Origin: AG-12 sp035531535
Lineage (GTDB): Bacteria > Chloroflexota > Dormibacteria > Aeolococcales > Bog-877
Assembly (NCBI GenBank): GCA_035531535.1
Contig: DATKSV010000017.1
Location: 1-29,056, forward strand
DNA: 29,056 bases
Direction: 5' to 3'
Each line of letters starts with the position of its first letter. Positions within the stretch are counted from its first letter, which is position 1. Below are positions 1 to 7,451 of the stretch, piece after piece. The translations under genes and the position numbers were made by a program. The notes below the pieces were generated by a model. The model searched no databases and had not been told where the DNA came from. It was given only the letters and a program-made list of their open reading frames with translations.

Positions 1-160
1 CCGTTGGATGGCCTTCCTCAGCGACCGCCCGTGACTTCCGGGAGAAGGCGGGGCATGCTCTGGCGGCGCCGACTCCCGTTGCCGTCAGCGTTGCCGTCAA
101 CCCGCCTTCCGCGAGCAGGCGAAGACAGCGCTCGAGGCGCCGAATAAGGCAAATTTGAAG

Positions 161-256
161 TGGCGGGAGGCGAGGGGAACGATCCCTCCGGGGACGCCTT
201 AGGCGCCCCCCATCGATTTTGAAGATCGAGGGGCCCACCTGGACCCATGCACTCCC
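161..256 (-). tRNA. selC: Selenocysteine tRNA (tRNA-Sec, anticodon UCA)
   Basis: Read on the minus strand this 96-nt segment folds as a bacterial tRNA-Sec. The anticodon arm is a perfect 5-bp stem (TCGAT/ATCGA) around loop CTTCAAA, with anticodon TCA at 222-220. The D arm has six pairs (GGGTCC/GGGCCC) and a 4-nt loop, which is diagnostic of tRNA-Sec. The long variable arm pairs over nine positions around TAA. The T stem is GAGGG/CCCTC, G is the discriminator base, and CCA is encoded at 163-161. Two features are odd. The acceptor stem GGGAG-T-GC pairs with GCCTCCC only if one T is bulged (7 bp instead of 8), and the T loop is ATCGTTC, not TTCGANN. It decodes UGA as Sec with SelB. No selA, selB, selD or clear selenoprotein lies in the window. 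A TACCAT -10-like hexamer (268-263) lies just upstream. A degenerate copy is possible, but the intact arms argue for a working gene. Confidence 0.85.
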
Positions 257-341
257 GCTGCGATGGTACACGCGTGCCCGCCTTGGCGAGGCGCTGACGC
301 GCCCTCGTAACTGGTAGCCTCAGCAGTTCGTTGCGACATCC

Positions 342-2438
342 ATGGCGAAGCGAGTGCTGCGGTTGCCGATGGGCACACGCCTGGGGCTGCTGGCAGGAAC
401 CGTCGCACTCGCCCTGGCCGGCTGCGGCCCTGCCCAAATTCCCGGCCCAAGCGGGGTCAAGCCCGTGCTTCTCCCGGCCCAGGCGCAAGGGGCTATCGCG
501 GCAACGTCCTTCCCGACTGCCCTCGACGGCTGGATAGCGGTGGCCTCGAGCGCCCCCGGCCACGCGACCACCACCCAGTCGATCCTGTCCACGACCAACG
601 GCGGCTCCACCTGGCGCCAATCCTGGTCGGGAGCCGCGATCCCATTCTTCTCCACCTCCCAAGGCAGCGACCACGGCTGGGTCCTGACCGGGAGCTCGCC
701 AGCCTGCGGCGATGCCCGAAGCAATTCCGCAGAGTGCCACTCCTCATCCCTGCTCGCCACCAGCGACGCGGGCGCGAGTTGGCAGGAGCTCCCCGCCCCC
801 CCTGTTCGCCTTTCCCAGGTGGCGTTTGCCACCCCAGATGTGGGTCTGGCGGCCAGCTCGCCGAGCTGCGCGGCCAACGCCTCCCTGACTGCGGCCCCCT
901 GCCCGGGCGAAGTCCTGCTCACAACTGACGCGGGCAAGCGCTGGAAAGTCGTGCTCCGGAGCCTGGGATTGGTGGCGGCGATCGCGGCCCAGGGAGATGT
1001 CCTCTGGGCAATCACCGGCGTGACGGGGCTGGCCTCCAAGGCACCGGGGGCATCGTCACCACAGCTGTCAGTGCTGAGAAGTCTCGATGGCGGGGCGAGT
1101 TGGACCCGGGTCGCCACCCTCGGTCCGCTGTTCCAGGTCGGGCCCGGCCTCCAGGGCCGGCTCCTGATCGGCCCCAACGGTGAGATGTGGTTCAGCTACC
1201 TGGAGCAGGACAGCTGCGCGATGCATGGGTGCGCGGTGGGCGGGTTTGAGAGCCTCGACGGCGGCCTCACCTGGCGCGCAAACGGCGCCCCAGACCCGAC
1301 TCCGGCGACTGATTGCGGCGACTTCGCCCCGCCTGGCTCAGTGGCGATCTCCCCTACTGGAGCGGTGTTTGGGACCTATCAGAGAAATCTGGCGACCTGC
1401 CAGGCCCCGGCCGCCTCGCTCTCCGAGGAGTTCAACGGCACCTGGCACCCAGTCCATGAATGGAATTTCTTCTCACCCCGGGAGCTCATCTTCGCGAGCC
1501 CAGCCGCAGGTTACGCGGCGAGCGGCGCGGCCCTGCTTGCGACCCGCGATGGCGGGGTCAGCTGGACCCAGGTGTGGCCCACACCCACCCCCGCCGACGG
1601 CCTCGACGCCATCTCCCAGTCCACGGCGTTCGGGTTTGGCACCCAGGGCTCAACCAGCGCCATTCTGAGAACCACCGACTCCGGGCACACCTGGAACGTG
1701 GTCAGCCAACTGCCCACCCGGGTGCTGGCCCTGGATATGGACAGCGCCAGGGTAGGCTTCGCCGCCGCGGCTGGCGTCGGCAGCCAGGCCCAGACGTTCA
1801 ACCTGTACCGCACTCAAGACGGCGCCAGGAACTGGGCCCTGATCGGGAGGGGCTTCCCCCTCCAGGGCTGGGAACTCCTGGGGCTCTGGCTGAACCACTC
1901 CGGGAACGGGGTGGGAGCGGTCAACGGCACCGAGACCGGAGCTGGCCTGTCGGCACCGACGGGATTTTTCGCGGCCACGGCCGGGGCACGAAGGTGGCGA
2001 CCGGAGGGCACGGTGGCTCATGGGTTCGACCTGCTCTCCAGCGCCGCCTTCGCCCAGCTCCACAATGGCAGCTGGCTGGGGCTGGCCGAGGTGGACCAGG
2101 GCCGTGGCTCGGAGCTGCTGAAATCCCTGGACCTCGGCAGCACTTGGAGCGCCCTAAGGGGCGCTCCAAGCCACCTGGTCGCGCTCCGGGTCGGCGCCCT
2201 CGGTGCGCTCACGGGCGCGACCATGGGAACTGGTGCCAGCGACCAACTTCGGCTCTATGGAGCCGCCTCGGTGGATGGCCGATGGAAGCGCATGGCAGGG
2301 CCGTTGACCCTGGTGCAGGATGGCTCGGCGGGAGCGGCCGAGGTGGTCTCACTGACGGCTTCGAACGCGGCCTGGCTGCTGGCAGCCGGGACCGTCTGGG
2401 AGACCGTGGATGGAGGCGCCACCTGGCGGCTGGCCTGA
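342..2438 (+). CDS. Secreted lipoprotein with Asp-box (YCF48/sialidase-like) propeller repeats
   Basis: The 698-residue product starts with basic residues, a hydrophobic stretch and a lipobox LALAGC (Cys28), so it should be lipid-anchored outside the membrane. The rest is a run of about ten Asp-box (BNR) motifs of the form S/T-x-D-x-G-x-x-W. Examples are STTNGGSTW, RSLDGGASW, ESLDGGLTW, ATRDGGVSW, RTTDSGHTW and ETVDGGATW, the last almost at the C terminus. Such repeats form beta-propellers, as in YCF48/HCF136 and sialidase-like proteins. The sialidase catalytic residues are not evident, so enzymatic activity is not claimed; a binding or scaffold role is likely. The ATG at 342 has no strong Shine-Dalgarno; the ATG at 369 would also keep the signal peptide. 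A second lipoprotein follows in the same direction, but the gap suggests separate transcription. Confidence 0.85.
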   Translation: MAKRVLRLPMGTRLGLLAGTVALALAGCGPAQIPGPSGVKPVLLPAQAQGAIAATSFPTALDGWIAVASSAPGHATTTQSILSTTNGGSTWRQSWSGAAIPFFSTSQGSDHGWVLTGSSPACGDARSNSAECHSSSLLATSDAGASWQELPAPPVRLSQVAFATPDVGLAASSPSCAANASLTAAPCPGEVLLTTDAGKRWKVVLRSLGLVAAIAAQGDVLWAITGVTGLASKAPGASSPQLSVLRSLDGGASWTRVATLGPLFQVGPGLQGRLLIGPNGEMWFSYLEQDSCAMHGCAVGGFESLDGGLTWRANGAPDPTPATDCGDFAPPGSVAISPTGAVFGTYQRNLATCQAPAASLSEEFNGTWHPVHEWNFFSPRELIFASPAAGYAASGAALLATRDGGVSWTQVWPTPTPADGLDAISQSTAFGFGTQGSTSAILRTTDSGHTWNVVSQLPTRVLALDMDSARVGFAAAAGVGSQAQTFNLYRTQDGARNWALIGRGFPLQGWELLGLWLNHSGNGVGAVNGTETGAGLSAPTGFFAATAGARRWRPEGTVAHGFDLLSSAAFAQLHNGSWLGLAEVDQGRGSELLKSLDLGSTWSALRGAPSHLVALRVGALGALTGATMGTGASDQLRLYGAASVDGRWKRMAGPLTLVQDGSAGAAEVVSLTASNAAWLLAAGTVWETVDGGATWRLA

Positions 2439-2781
2439 AACCGCAAGTCGGTGACCCGACCCTACGCGGCCCGGACAGGTGGCCCCTCGCGCAGTCGCTG
2501 CGCCCGAGGCGCTAGCGACCTTCGATCGGACAGGATCCGCTTCGCCATGGCCCATCCCCCGCGCGAGCCGGATCTGTCATCCCGGGGCCGGATGCGGCTC
2601 GCCGTCGCCGCTGGAGGGGACCGGCGGGGCCCGCTCGGTGCCCTGGGCGCCTGATCCGGTGGCTGCGAAAACCGCACCGCTTGGCGGCTGAGCTTGAAAT
2701 CAAACCGGCTGATGGCGTACCGTGCCCATAGGCCATGCCCTTTCCCCCACTACGTCCCCCCCAGGGCGGCGCCGGCTCTCT
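2439..2781. other. Intergenic region between two lipoprotein genes
   Basis: No convincing gene is seen in this 343-base gap. It holds a small hairpin just after the upstream stop (GTCGG at 2447-2451 and CCGAC at 2456-2460, loop of 4), too short to call a terminator with confidence. A weak promoter-like pair lies before the next gene (TTGAAA at 2694-2699, TACCGT at 2718-2723, spacer 18). Reading frames crossing the gap have proline/arginine-rich, GC-driven composition and no recognisable motif. Confidence 0.5.
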
Positions 2782-3804
2782 ATGAGACTGCGCCAACTGC
2801 GCGCCGTTGCAGTCGGCTGCCTCACGGCCGCCACCTGCCTGGCCGCCATGTCCGGCTGCGGAGCCTTGGCCCCAGGCCATCTCCCACCACGACGGCGCCG
2901 CGCCCCAAGGGTCAGCCAGGAACCGGCGGCAGGACTGCCAAGTGGGGTCGCTCTGGCCCAGGACCTGAAGTTCTCCGGCCCCCGCCAGGCCAATGTCGCC
3001 TTCGGATACGCCACCCAGTGCGGGGTGTACCCAGGCCTGGGATACAACGCCTCGGTCGACATCGCAGTCGGGAGCCGAACGGTGACACTGGATCTGCAAC
3101 TGCCCAACTACAACGGACCGGGCACCTATACCGTGGCGGCCAGCAGCGCGATCAACCTGGCGGTTGCCACCGTCAGCGGATTTCAGACGGCCCGCTCGGG
3201 CTGGGTCGTCGTCGATTCGGGCGGCCGCGGCGGGACTCTCCAGATGGAACTCCCGGACCCCGCTGCCGGGCACCGGAGTCCGCTGGAGAAGGTTGTCGGC
3301 AGCTGGAGCTGCGCCCAGCCTGGAGCCGGTTACGGCCGCTCCGGCGCGCTGCCTACCGCGAACCAAGCAGAGTCGATGACCGTTAGCGGCGCGCTGCAGG
3401 GGTTCGTGAGCTCGGCCGCAGTCCCGCCAGGACAGCTGGCCGCACCGGCGCCCAACTGCGGGCCTTACGGCGGCAGCCCAGCGTCAAAGTTCAACGCCGC
3501 CATGGTGGTGGTGCTTGACGGGCACCATTACGTCCTGGACGTCCAGGTGCAGCAATTTCGGGGACCTGGCCTCTATTACCCCGCATTCACGACCGCCACC
3601 TTGCCGATCCAGTCCAACTGGGCCACTGCCGCTGTCTACCGGACCGCCGCGCCGGATCTGCCGGGCCGGATCCCGAGCTCCAACTGGGCGGCGGTTGGCG
3701 GCGACTTCCAGGTGTACTCCAGCCTGGACAGCGGCATGGCCTTCATCAGGTTCATGAATCGGACCGGGTCCTCGTTCATCGTCTCAGGGAGCTGGAGCTG
3801 CTGA
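2782..3804 (+). CDS. Unrecognised secreted lipoprotein with a tandem-duplicated domain
   Basis: I do not recognise the family. From the ATG at 2782 the product is 340 residues with a clean lipoprotein signal (basic start, hydrophobic core, lipobox LAAMSGC, Cys26). A start 60 bases upstream (2722) would put a long proline-rich tail before the signal and is less likely. After a proline/arginine linker the protein is two copies of one module, roughly residues 55-177 and 190-340. Each has a first Cys followed by G-x-Y (Cys80 in QCGVYPG, Cys226 in NCGPYGG), a strand with LDLQL or LDVQV, an x-GPG-x-Y turn (NGPGTY and RGPGLY), and the identical ending GSWSC (Cys177 and Cys340). The paired cysteines suggest one disulfide per module. 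An extracellular binding or structural role is plausible, but function is unknown. A strong hairpin follows the stop codon. Confidence 0.75.
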   Translation: MRLRQLRAVAVGCLTAATCLAAMSGCGALAPGHLPPRRRRAPRVSQEPAAGLPSGVALAQDLKFSGPRQANVAFGYATQCGVYPGLGYNASVDIAVGSRTVTLDLQLPNYNGPGTYTVAASSAINLAVATVSGFQTARSGWVVVDSGGRGGTLQMELPDPAAGHRSPLEKVVGSWSCAQPGAGYGRSGALPTANQAESMTVSGALQGFVSSAAVPPGQLAAPAPNCGPYGGSPASKFNAAMVVVLDGHHYVLDVQVQQFRGPGLYYPAFTTATLPIQSNWATAAVYRTAAPDLPGRIPSSNWAAVGGDFQVYSSLDSGMAFIRFMNRTGSSFIVSGSWSC

Positions 3805-3807
3805 CCA

Positions 3808-3833
3808 GGCCGGCCCCGCCAGGGCGGCCGGCC
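3808..3833 (+). terminator. GC-rich hairpin after the duplicated-domain lipoprotein
   Basis: GGCCGGCC at 3808-3815 is repeated as its own complement at 3826-3833, giving an 8-bp stem with a 10-nt loop that can pair further (GCC/GGC). It begins 3 bases after the stop codon. There is no T tract, so termination is inferred from position and strength only. Confidence 0.5.
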
Positions 3834-3935
3834 GGGAGCAAACGCCAGAAATCCATGCTCACGGATGCCGCGTCCGTTCGGACCCCGGGGGTGCAGCCGG
3901 AGAGTCCGATTCGCAGCGCCAGTTCGCCAGCGACC

Positions 3936-3941
3936 TATAAT
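3936..3941 (+). promoter_or_regulatory. -10 box (TATAAT) of the histidine kinase operon
   Basis: A perfect TATAAT ends 9 bases before the ATG at 3951, which would place transcription start at or next to the start codon and give a leaderless mRNA. No good -35 hexamer is seen at 16-19 bases spacing. The short CCGAGG just before the ATG could instead act as a weak ribosome binding site. Confidence 0.6.
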
Positions 3942-3950
3942 CCGAGGCCA

Positions 3951-5612
3951 ATGGACGACAAGGTGATGGTCGACCTGCTAGAGCGGGTTGGCAACCTGTT
4001 CACGTCCAGCCTCGACCTCAGGGTGAACATCGACTTCACCCTACGAGCGCTCTCGCAGCTGGTGGAGTGCGACACCGACACCGTGTTCCTACTCGACGAT
4101 GAGGAGACCCGGCTGCACGCCATGGTCACCTACCCCTACGCGGAGCAGGTCGGCAGCGTGGCCTCGTTCGGACTCGGAGAGGGCATCGTGGGATGGGCGG
4201 TGGCGGAGCGCAAGGCGGTCCGGGTCGCCGACGCCACCACCGACCCGCGCTTCAAGGCACTCTCCTCCCCCAGCTCCCCCAAGAGCGTGATGGTGATGCC
4301 GCTGGAGTCGCCCAACCGGGTGGTAGGCGCGCTCACCCTGGGACGCAAGACGGTCAAGCCGTTCACCGACCTGGAGCAGGCATTGGTGAGGGTCATCGCC
4401 AACCAGGCGGCGATCAGCATCGACAACGCCGCCCTGCACACCGCCGCCCAGCGTCAGCTCCAGGAGATCGCCCTCCAGAAGCATGAGCTGGAAGTGGCCA
4501 ACGCCCAAATCCGCGAGAACAGCCGTCTCAAGAGTGAGTTTCTGGCCAACATGAGCCACGAATTGCGCACTCCACTGAACTCGATTCTTGGCTTCAGCGA
4601 GATCTTGAAGGACAACCTGGCGGGCAAGATGACCGCCCAGCAGCAGCAGGACTGCCTGGTCAACATCCACTCCAGCGGACGCCACCTGCTCAACCTGGTC
4701 AACGATGTGCTCGACCTCAGCAAGATCGAGGCCGGGCGGCTCGAGCTCCAGTATGAGGAATTTCAACTGGGGCAGTGCATCTCCGAGGTTCTCACCGTGG
4801 TCCAACCACTGGCAGAGCGAGCCGGGGTCACCCTGCAGGTGGAGATGGACAATGAGGTCACCCTGCTGCGGGCGGACAAGGGCAAGTTCAAGCAGATCCT
4901 GTACAACCTGCTCTCCAACGCCATCAAGTTCACCCCTGAGGGTGGGCAGGCGCTGATCAAGACCAGGACCAAGCCCAGAGCGGGACAGCTGCTGGTACAG
5001 GTCAAGGACAGCGGAATCGGGATCGACTCTGAGCACCACGACCAGATCTTCAGCGAGTTCTTCCAGGTCCAGGGCTCCGCCGACCGTCGTTTCGAGGGCA
5101 CCGGCCTGGGGCTAGCCCTGGTCAAGCGGCTGGTGGGGCTGCACGGAGGCACCATCAAGGTCGACAGCCAGCTGGGGCGGGGCGCCAGCTTCACCGTCAC
5201 CCTGCCCCTGCGTGGGCTGCGTCCCGACGGCCAACTGCGCAACCGCATCCTGGTGATCGAGGACAACCCCTCCAGCCTGGAACTCTCCACCTTGGTCCTG
5301 CGCGGACAGGGCTTCAAGGTAGACACTGCCACCGACGGCCAGGAGGGCCTGCAGAAAGCCAAGGCTCATCCCTACGATCTGATCCTGATGGACATCCAAC
5401 TGCCCGGCATCGACGGGCTGACCGTCACCCGGTTGCTCAAGGCTGATCCGAGGACCTCGCAGACCCCGATCGTGGCCCTGAGTGCTCGGGCGATGCTGGG
5501 AGACGAGCGCGAGGCGCTGGAGGCGGGCTGCTCCGGCTACATCACCAAGCCCATTGAGGTCAAGAGCTTTTTGAATACCGTGACCGAATACCTGGAGGCA
5601 CAGGGAGCATGA
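3951..5612 (+). CDS. Soluble hybrid histidine kinase (GAF-HisKA-HATPase-REC)
   Basis: The 553-residue protein from ATG 3951 has no membrane segment, so it is a cytoplasmic sensor. Residues about 10-155 form a GAF domain (GLGEGIVGWAV region), followed by a coiled-coil linker. The DHp domain contains MSHELRTPLNS with phospho-acceptor His203. The ATPase domain has the N box NLLSNAIKF, G1 DSGIGID and G2 GTGLGLAL. A C-terminal receiver (from about residue 435) carries phospho-acceptor Asp481 in LILMDIQLPG and the KP lysine in ITKPIE. There is no HPt domain, so phosphate may pass to Asp481 and to the downstream regulator, or the REC may tune the kinase. An upstream ATG (3855) adds 32 residues of low-complexity sequence and is disfavoured by the TATAAT lying between the two starts. 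The gene overlaps the regulator gene by four bases, so the two are translationally coupled. The GAF ligand is unknown. Confidence 0.95.
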   Translation: MDDKVMVDLLERVGNLFTSSLDLRVNIDFTLRALSQLVECDTDTVFLLDDEETRLHAMVTYPYAEQVGSVASFGLGEGIVGWAVAERKAVRVADATTDPRFKALSSPSSPKSVMVMPLESPNRVVGALTLGRKTVKPFTDLEQALVRVIANQAAISIDNAALHTAAQRQLQEIALQKHELEVANAQIRENSRLKSEFLANMSHELRTPLNSILGFSEILKDNLAGKMTAQQQQDCLVNIHSSGRHLLNLVNDVLDLSKIEAGRLELQYEEFQLGQCISEVLTVVQPLAERAGVTLQVEMDNEVTLLRADKGKFKQILYNLLSNAIKFTPEGGQALIKTRTKPRAGQLLVQVKDSGIGIDSEHHDQIFSEFFQVQGSADRRFEGTGLGLALVKRLVGLHGGTIKVDSQLGRGASFTVTLPLRGLRPDGQLRNRILVIEDNPSSLELSTLVLRGQGFKVDTATDGQEGLQKAKAHPYDLILMDIQLPGIDGLTVTRLLKADPRTSQTPIVALSARAMLGDEREALEAGCSGYITKPIEVKSFLNTVTEYLEAQGA

Positions 5613-6307
5613 GTGGCGGTAATAAGACAATCCTCACGGTCGAGGACGATCCCGGCACCCGGGAGATAGTGCGGCTCGCCTGCGAACCGCAGCACTACAC
5701 CGTGCTGGAGGCCACCAGTGGGCCGGAGGGCCTGGAGATGGTGCAGCAGCACTCCCCAGACCTGGTCCTGCTGGACATCAACCTGCCCGGGATGAGCGGG
5801 CTAGACGTCTGCCGAAAACTGCGCGCCGATGGGCACAAGCTGCCGATCATCATGCTGACCGCCAAGAGCGACACCATCGACGTCGTGGTGGGCTTGGAGC
5901 TGGGCGCCGACGACTACGTGGTCAAGCCCTTCGAGGTGCGCGAGCTGGTGGCCCGGATCGGGGCCCACCTGCGCCGCTCAGAGACCGTGCCCGGCGACCA
6001 GATCAAGGAGCGCTTCGAGTTCCCCGGCCTCAGCATCGACCTCAGGCGACGCCAGGTCTACCATGACGACCAGGAGGTCCAACTGACTCTGACCGAGTTC
6101 AACCTGCTGGCTCTGCTCGCCAGCCGTCCGGGCCAGGTGATGAGCCGCGCCGAGCTGCTGCGACGGGTCTGGGGCTACGAAGTGGAGATCGAGACCAGGA
6201 CCGTCGACGCCCACGTCTACCGGCTGCGGCGCAAGATCGAGCCCAGCGCAGAGCATCCCACCTACATCCACTCAGTGCCCGGGATCGGATACCGCTTCGC
6301 CGGCTGA
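5609..6307 (+). CDS. OmpR/PhoB-family response regulator
   Basis: The 232-residue DNA-binding regulator overlaps the kinase stop codon in an ATGA junction. The receiver domain (residues 1-120) shows the acidic pocket VEDD, phospho-acceptor Asp56 in LVLLDINLPG, the switch Thr in MLTAKS and the conserved KPF lysine. The C-terminal winged helix (about 135-232) has the family hallmarks LTLTEFNLLALL, VMSRAELLRRVWG and the recognition-helix/wing segment TVDAHVYRLRRKIE, ending in GIGYRFAG. It is the expected partner of the preceding kinase and a transcription factor. Its targets cannot be read from the window. The convergent CHAP gene ends 77 bases downstream, and no strong terminator is visible between them. 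Confidence 0.96.
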   Translation: MSGGNKTILTVEDDPGTREIVRLACEPQHYTVLEATSGPEGLEMVQQHSPDLVLLDINLPGMSGLDVCRKLRADGHKLPIIMLTAKSDTIDVVVGLELGADDYVVKPFEVRELVARIGAHLRRSETVPGDQIKERFEFPGLSIDLRRRQVYHDDQEVQLTLTEFNLLALLASRPGQVMSRAELLRRVWGYEVEIETRTVDAHVYRLRRKIEPSAEHPTYIHSVPGIGYRFAG

Positions 6308-6384
6308 GAGAAGTCCGACCTCCCCAGTAGGCACCGTTCCCACCTGGGCGAGGAGAGCCGCCGGGGCGGGGACCGCGGGCGCCG

Positions 6385-7296
6385 TCAGTAGATGAAGCCC
6401 ACCAGAGCGTCCTCGCCGGGAACCATGGTGCGGGTGTCAAGCACCCCCAGCCCGTAGACGTTCATCTCGCTCTGCTGCCAGCTACCGTCCGGGAGGACCT
6501 TGGTGACCATGGCCACATGGCCGTAGTAGCCGATGTTGAAGACGGCGATCGCCCCCACCACCGGGACCTGCCCCTCCGGAATCCCCAGGCTCTGGGCCTC
6601 CGACCACCACTGGATCGCGTTCCCGCTCCAGGGCACCAAGCGCTGACTGGCGACCCAGTAGGTGCACTGTCCCCAGGGGAACTGATTGGACTTGGCCGGA
6701 ACGCTGGGAGTGACCTCCGGAAACCCCGGCTGGAGGGGCACCAAGTCGGCGCTGGGGAGGGACGATGGCGACGCCGCCTTCGGCATCAGCAGAAAGCTGT
6801 TGGGAACCAAGGCCCCCGCCGTGGTCAGGTTGTTGTAGTCCAGCACCACTCCGGCCGATACCCGAAAGCGGGCTGCGAAGGTGGCCAGGGTCTCCCCCGC
6901 CAGGACCCGCACCAGCACCGTCGGACCCGGAGGTGGGACCAGCAATGGCTGGCCTGCCTGGAGGGCCTCTCCGGCGGGGATCCGGTTGGCCCAGGCGAGA
7001 TTCTCGGGAGTGGTCTGGTACCGGCTGGCCAGGGAGTCGAGTGTGGCTGTCGGCGGGGCGCTGATCAGCTGGGCCAGCAGAACCGGGATGCTGCCGGGCA
7101 TGGCGGCTGGCTTGTCGTAGTACTGCCCCGCCTGGAACGACGCGGGCGAGGGCCAGTAACCGGCCGACTGGGCGGCCGCCTGGATGCCCGTCGGCGAGCC
7201 CGAGACAACCCCGGCCACCAGCAGTCCGGCCGCCAGCACCGCTACGGCCAGATTCGTCAAACGCAGATCGGGACGGGGCAAGCAGCTTCTCCCCAA
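6385..7296 (-). CDS. Exported LysM-CHAP peptidoglycan hydrolase
   Basis: The 303-residue secreted protein has an N-terminal hydrophobic signal (LAVAVLAAGLLVAGVVSG), then two LysM-like peptidoglycan-binding segments at about residues 70-120 (LDSLASRYQTTPENLAWANR, LQAGQPLLVP) and 125-175 (VLAGETLATFAARFRVS, LDYNNL). The C-terminal CHAP domain, about residues 200-303, has catalytic Cys211 in FPWGQCTYW, His260 in YYGHVAM and a following SEMN acidic/Asn position. It probably cleaves amide or peptide bonds in the cell wall during growth or division. The frame opens with TTG at 7296. A second in-frame TTG at 7281 has the better Shine-Dalgarno (GGGGAG about 6 bases upstream) and leaves the signal peptide intact, so it may be the true start. 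It is divergent from the dehydratase pair. Confidence 0.9.
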   Translation of the reverse strand: MGRSCLPRPDLRLTNLAVAVLAAGLLVAGVVSGSPTGIQAAAQSAGYWPSPASFQAGQYYDKPAAMPGSIPVLLAQLISAPPTATLDSLASRYQTTPENLAWANRIPAGEALQAGQPLLVPPPGPTVLVRVLAGETLATFAARFRVSAGVVLDYNNLTTAGALVPNSFLLMPKAASPSSLPSADLVPLQPGFPEVTPSVPAKSNQFPWGQCTYWVASQRLVPWSGNAIQWWSEAQSLGIPEGQVPVVGAIAVFNIGYYGHVAMVTKVLPDGSWQQSEMNVYGLGVLDTRTMVPGEDALVGFIY

Positions 7297-7410
7297 GCTT
7301 CTTGCGGACGGTGGCGACCGGCAGGATCCCCTCCCTGACGACGCTGCCAGCCACCCTAACAGGAGGCCAACGCGAGTGTCAAAGCCCAGACGCCGCCGGT
7401 CCGCCGGCGG

Positions 7411-7440
7411 CTGTCAGGGACGGTTCCGGGCGCTTATCCT
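7411..7440 (+). promoter_or_regulatory. Promoter of the dehydratase pair
   Basis: CTGTCA (7411-7416) and TATCCT (7435-7440) are spaced by 18 bases. The -10 ends 10 bases before the ATG at 7451, which suggests a very short or absent leader. The -35 is part of an inverted repeat (CTGTCAGG at 7411-7418, CCTGACAG at 7438-7445). Confidence 0.5.
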
Positions 7441-7451
7441 GACAGCTGTCA
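7440..7451. promoter_or_regulatory. Perfect palindrome TGACAGCTGTCA over the start of the dehydratase gene
   Basis: A 12-bp perfect palindrome spans the last base of the -10 box to the first base of the ATG, with a third half-site (CTGTCAGG) at the -35. Its position would let a bound dimeric repressor block transcription start. The cognate regulator is unknown; a MarR gene is in the window but about 10 kb away. Confidence 0.5.

Noticed and set aside
77..100. Tandem 12-base repeat (CGTTGCCGTCAG, CGTTGCCGTCAA)
   Set aside because: Only two units, with no element structure around them; too little to call a repeat feature.
18..160. Possible short selenoprotein or gene end downstream of tRNA-Sec (minus strand, ATG...TGA)
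   Set aside because: A short frame reads into TGA, but there is no recognisable protein or SECIS-like hairpin, and the window ends too soon to judge.
2512..3366. 284-residue minus-strand frame opposite the duplicated-domain lipoprotein
   Set aside because: The plus strand has a signal peptide and an internal repeat. The antisense frame is glycine/arginine-rich noise.
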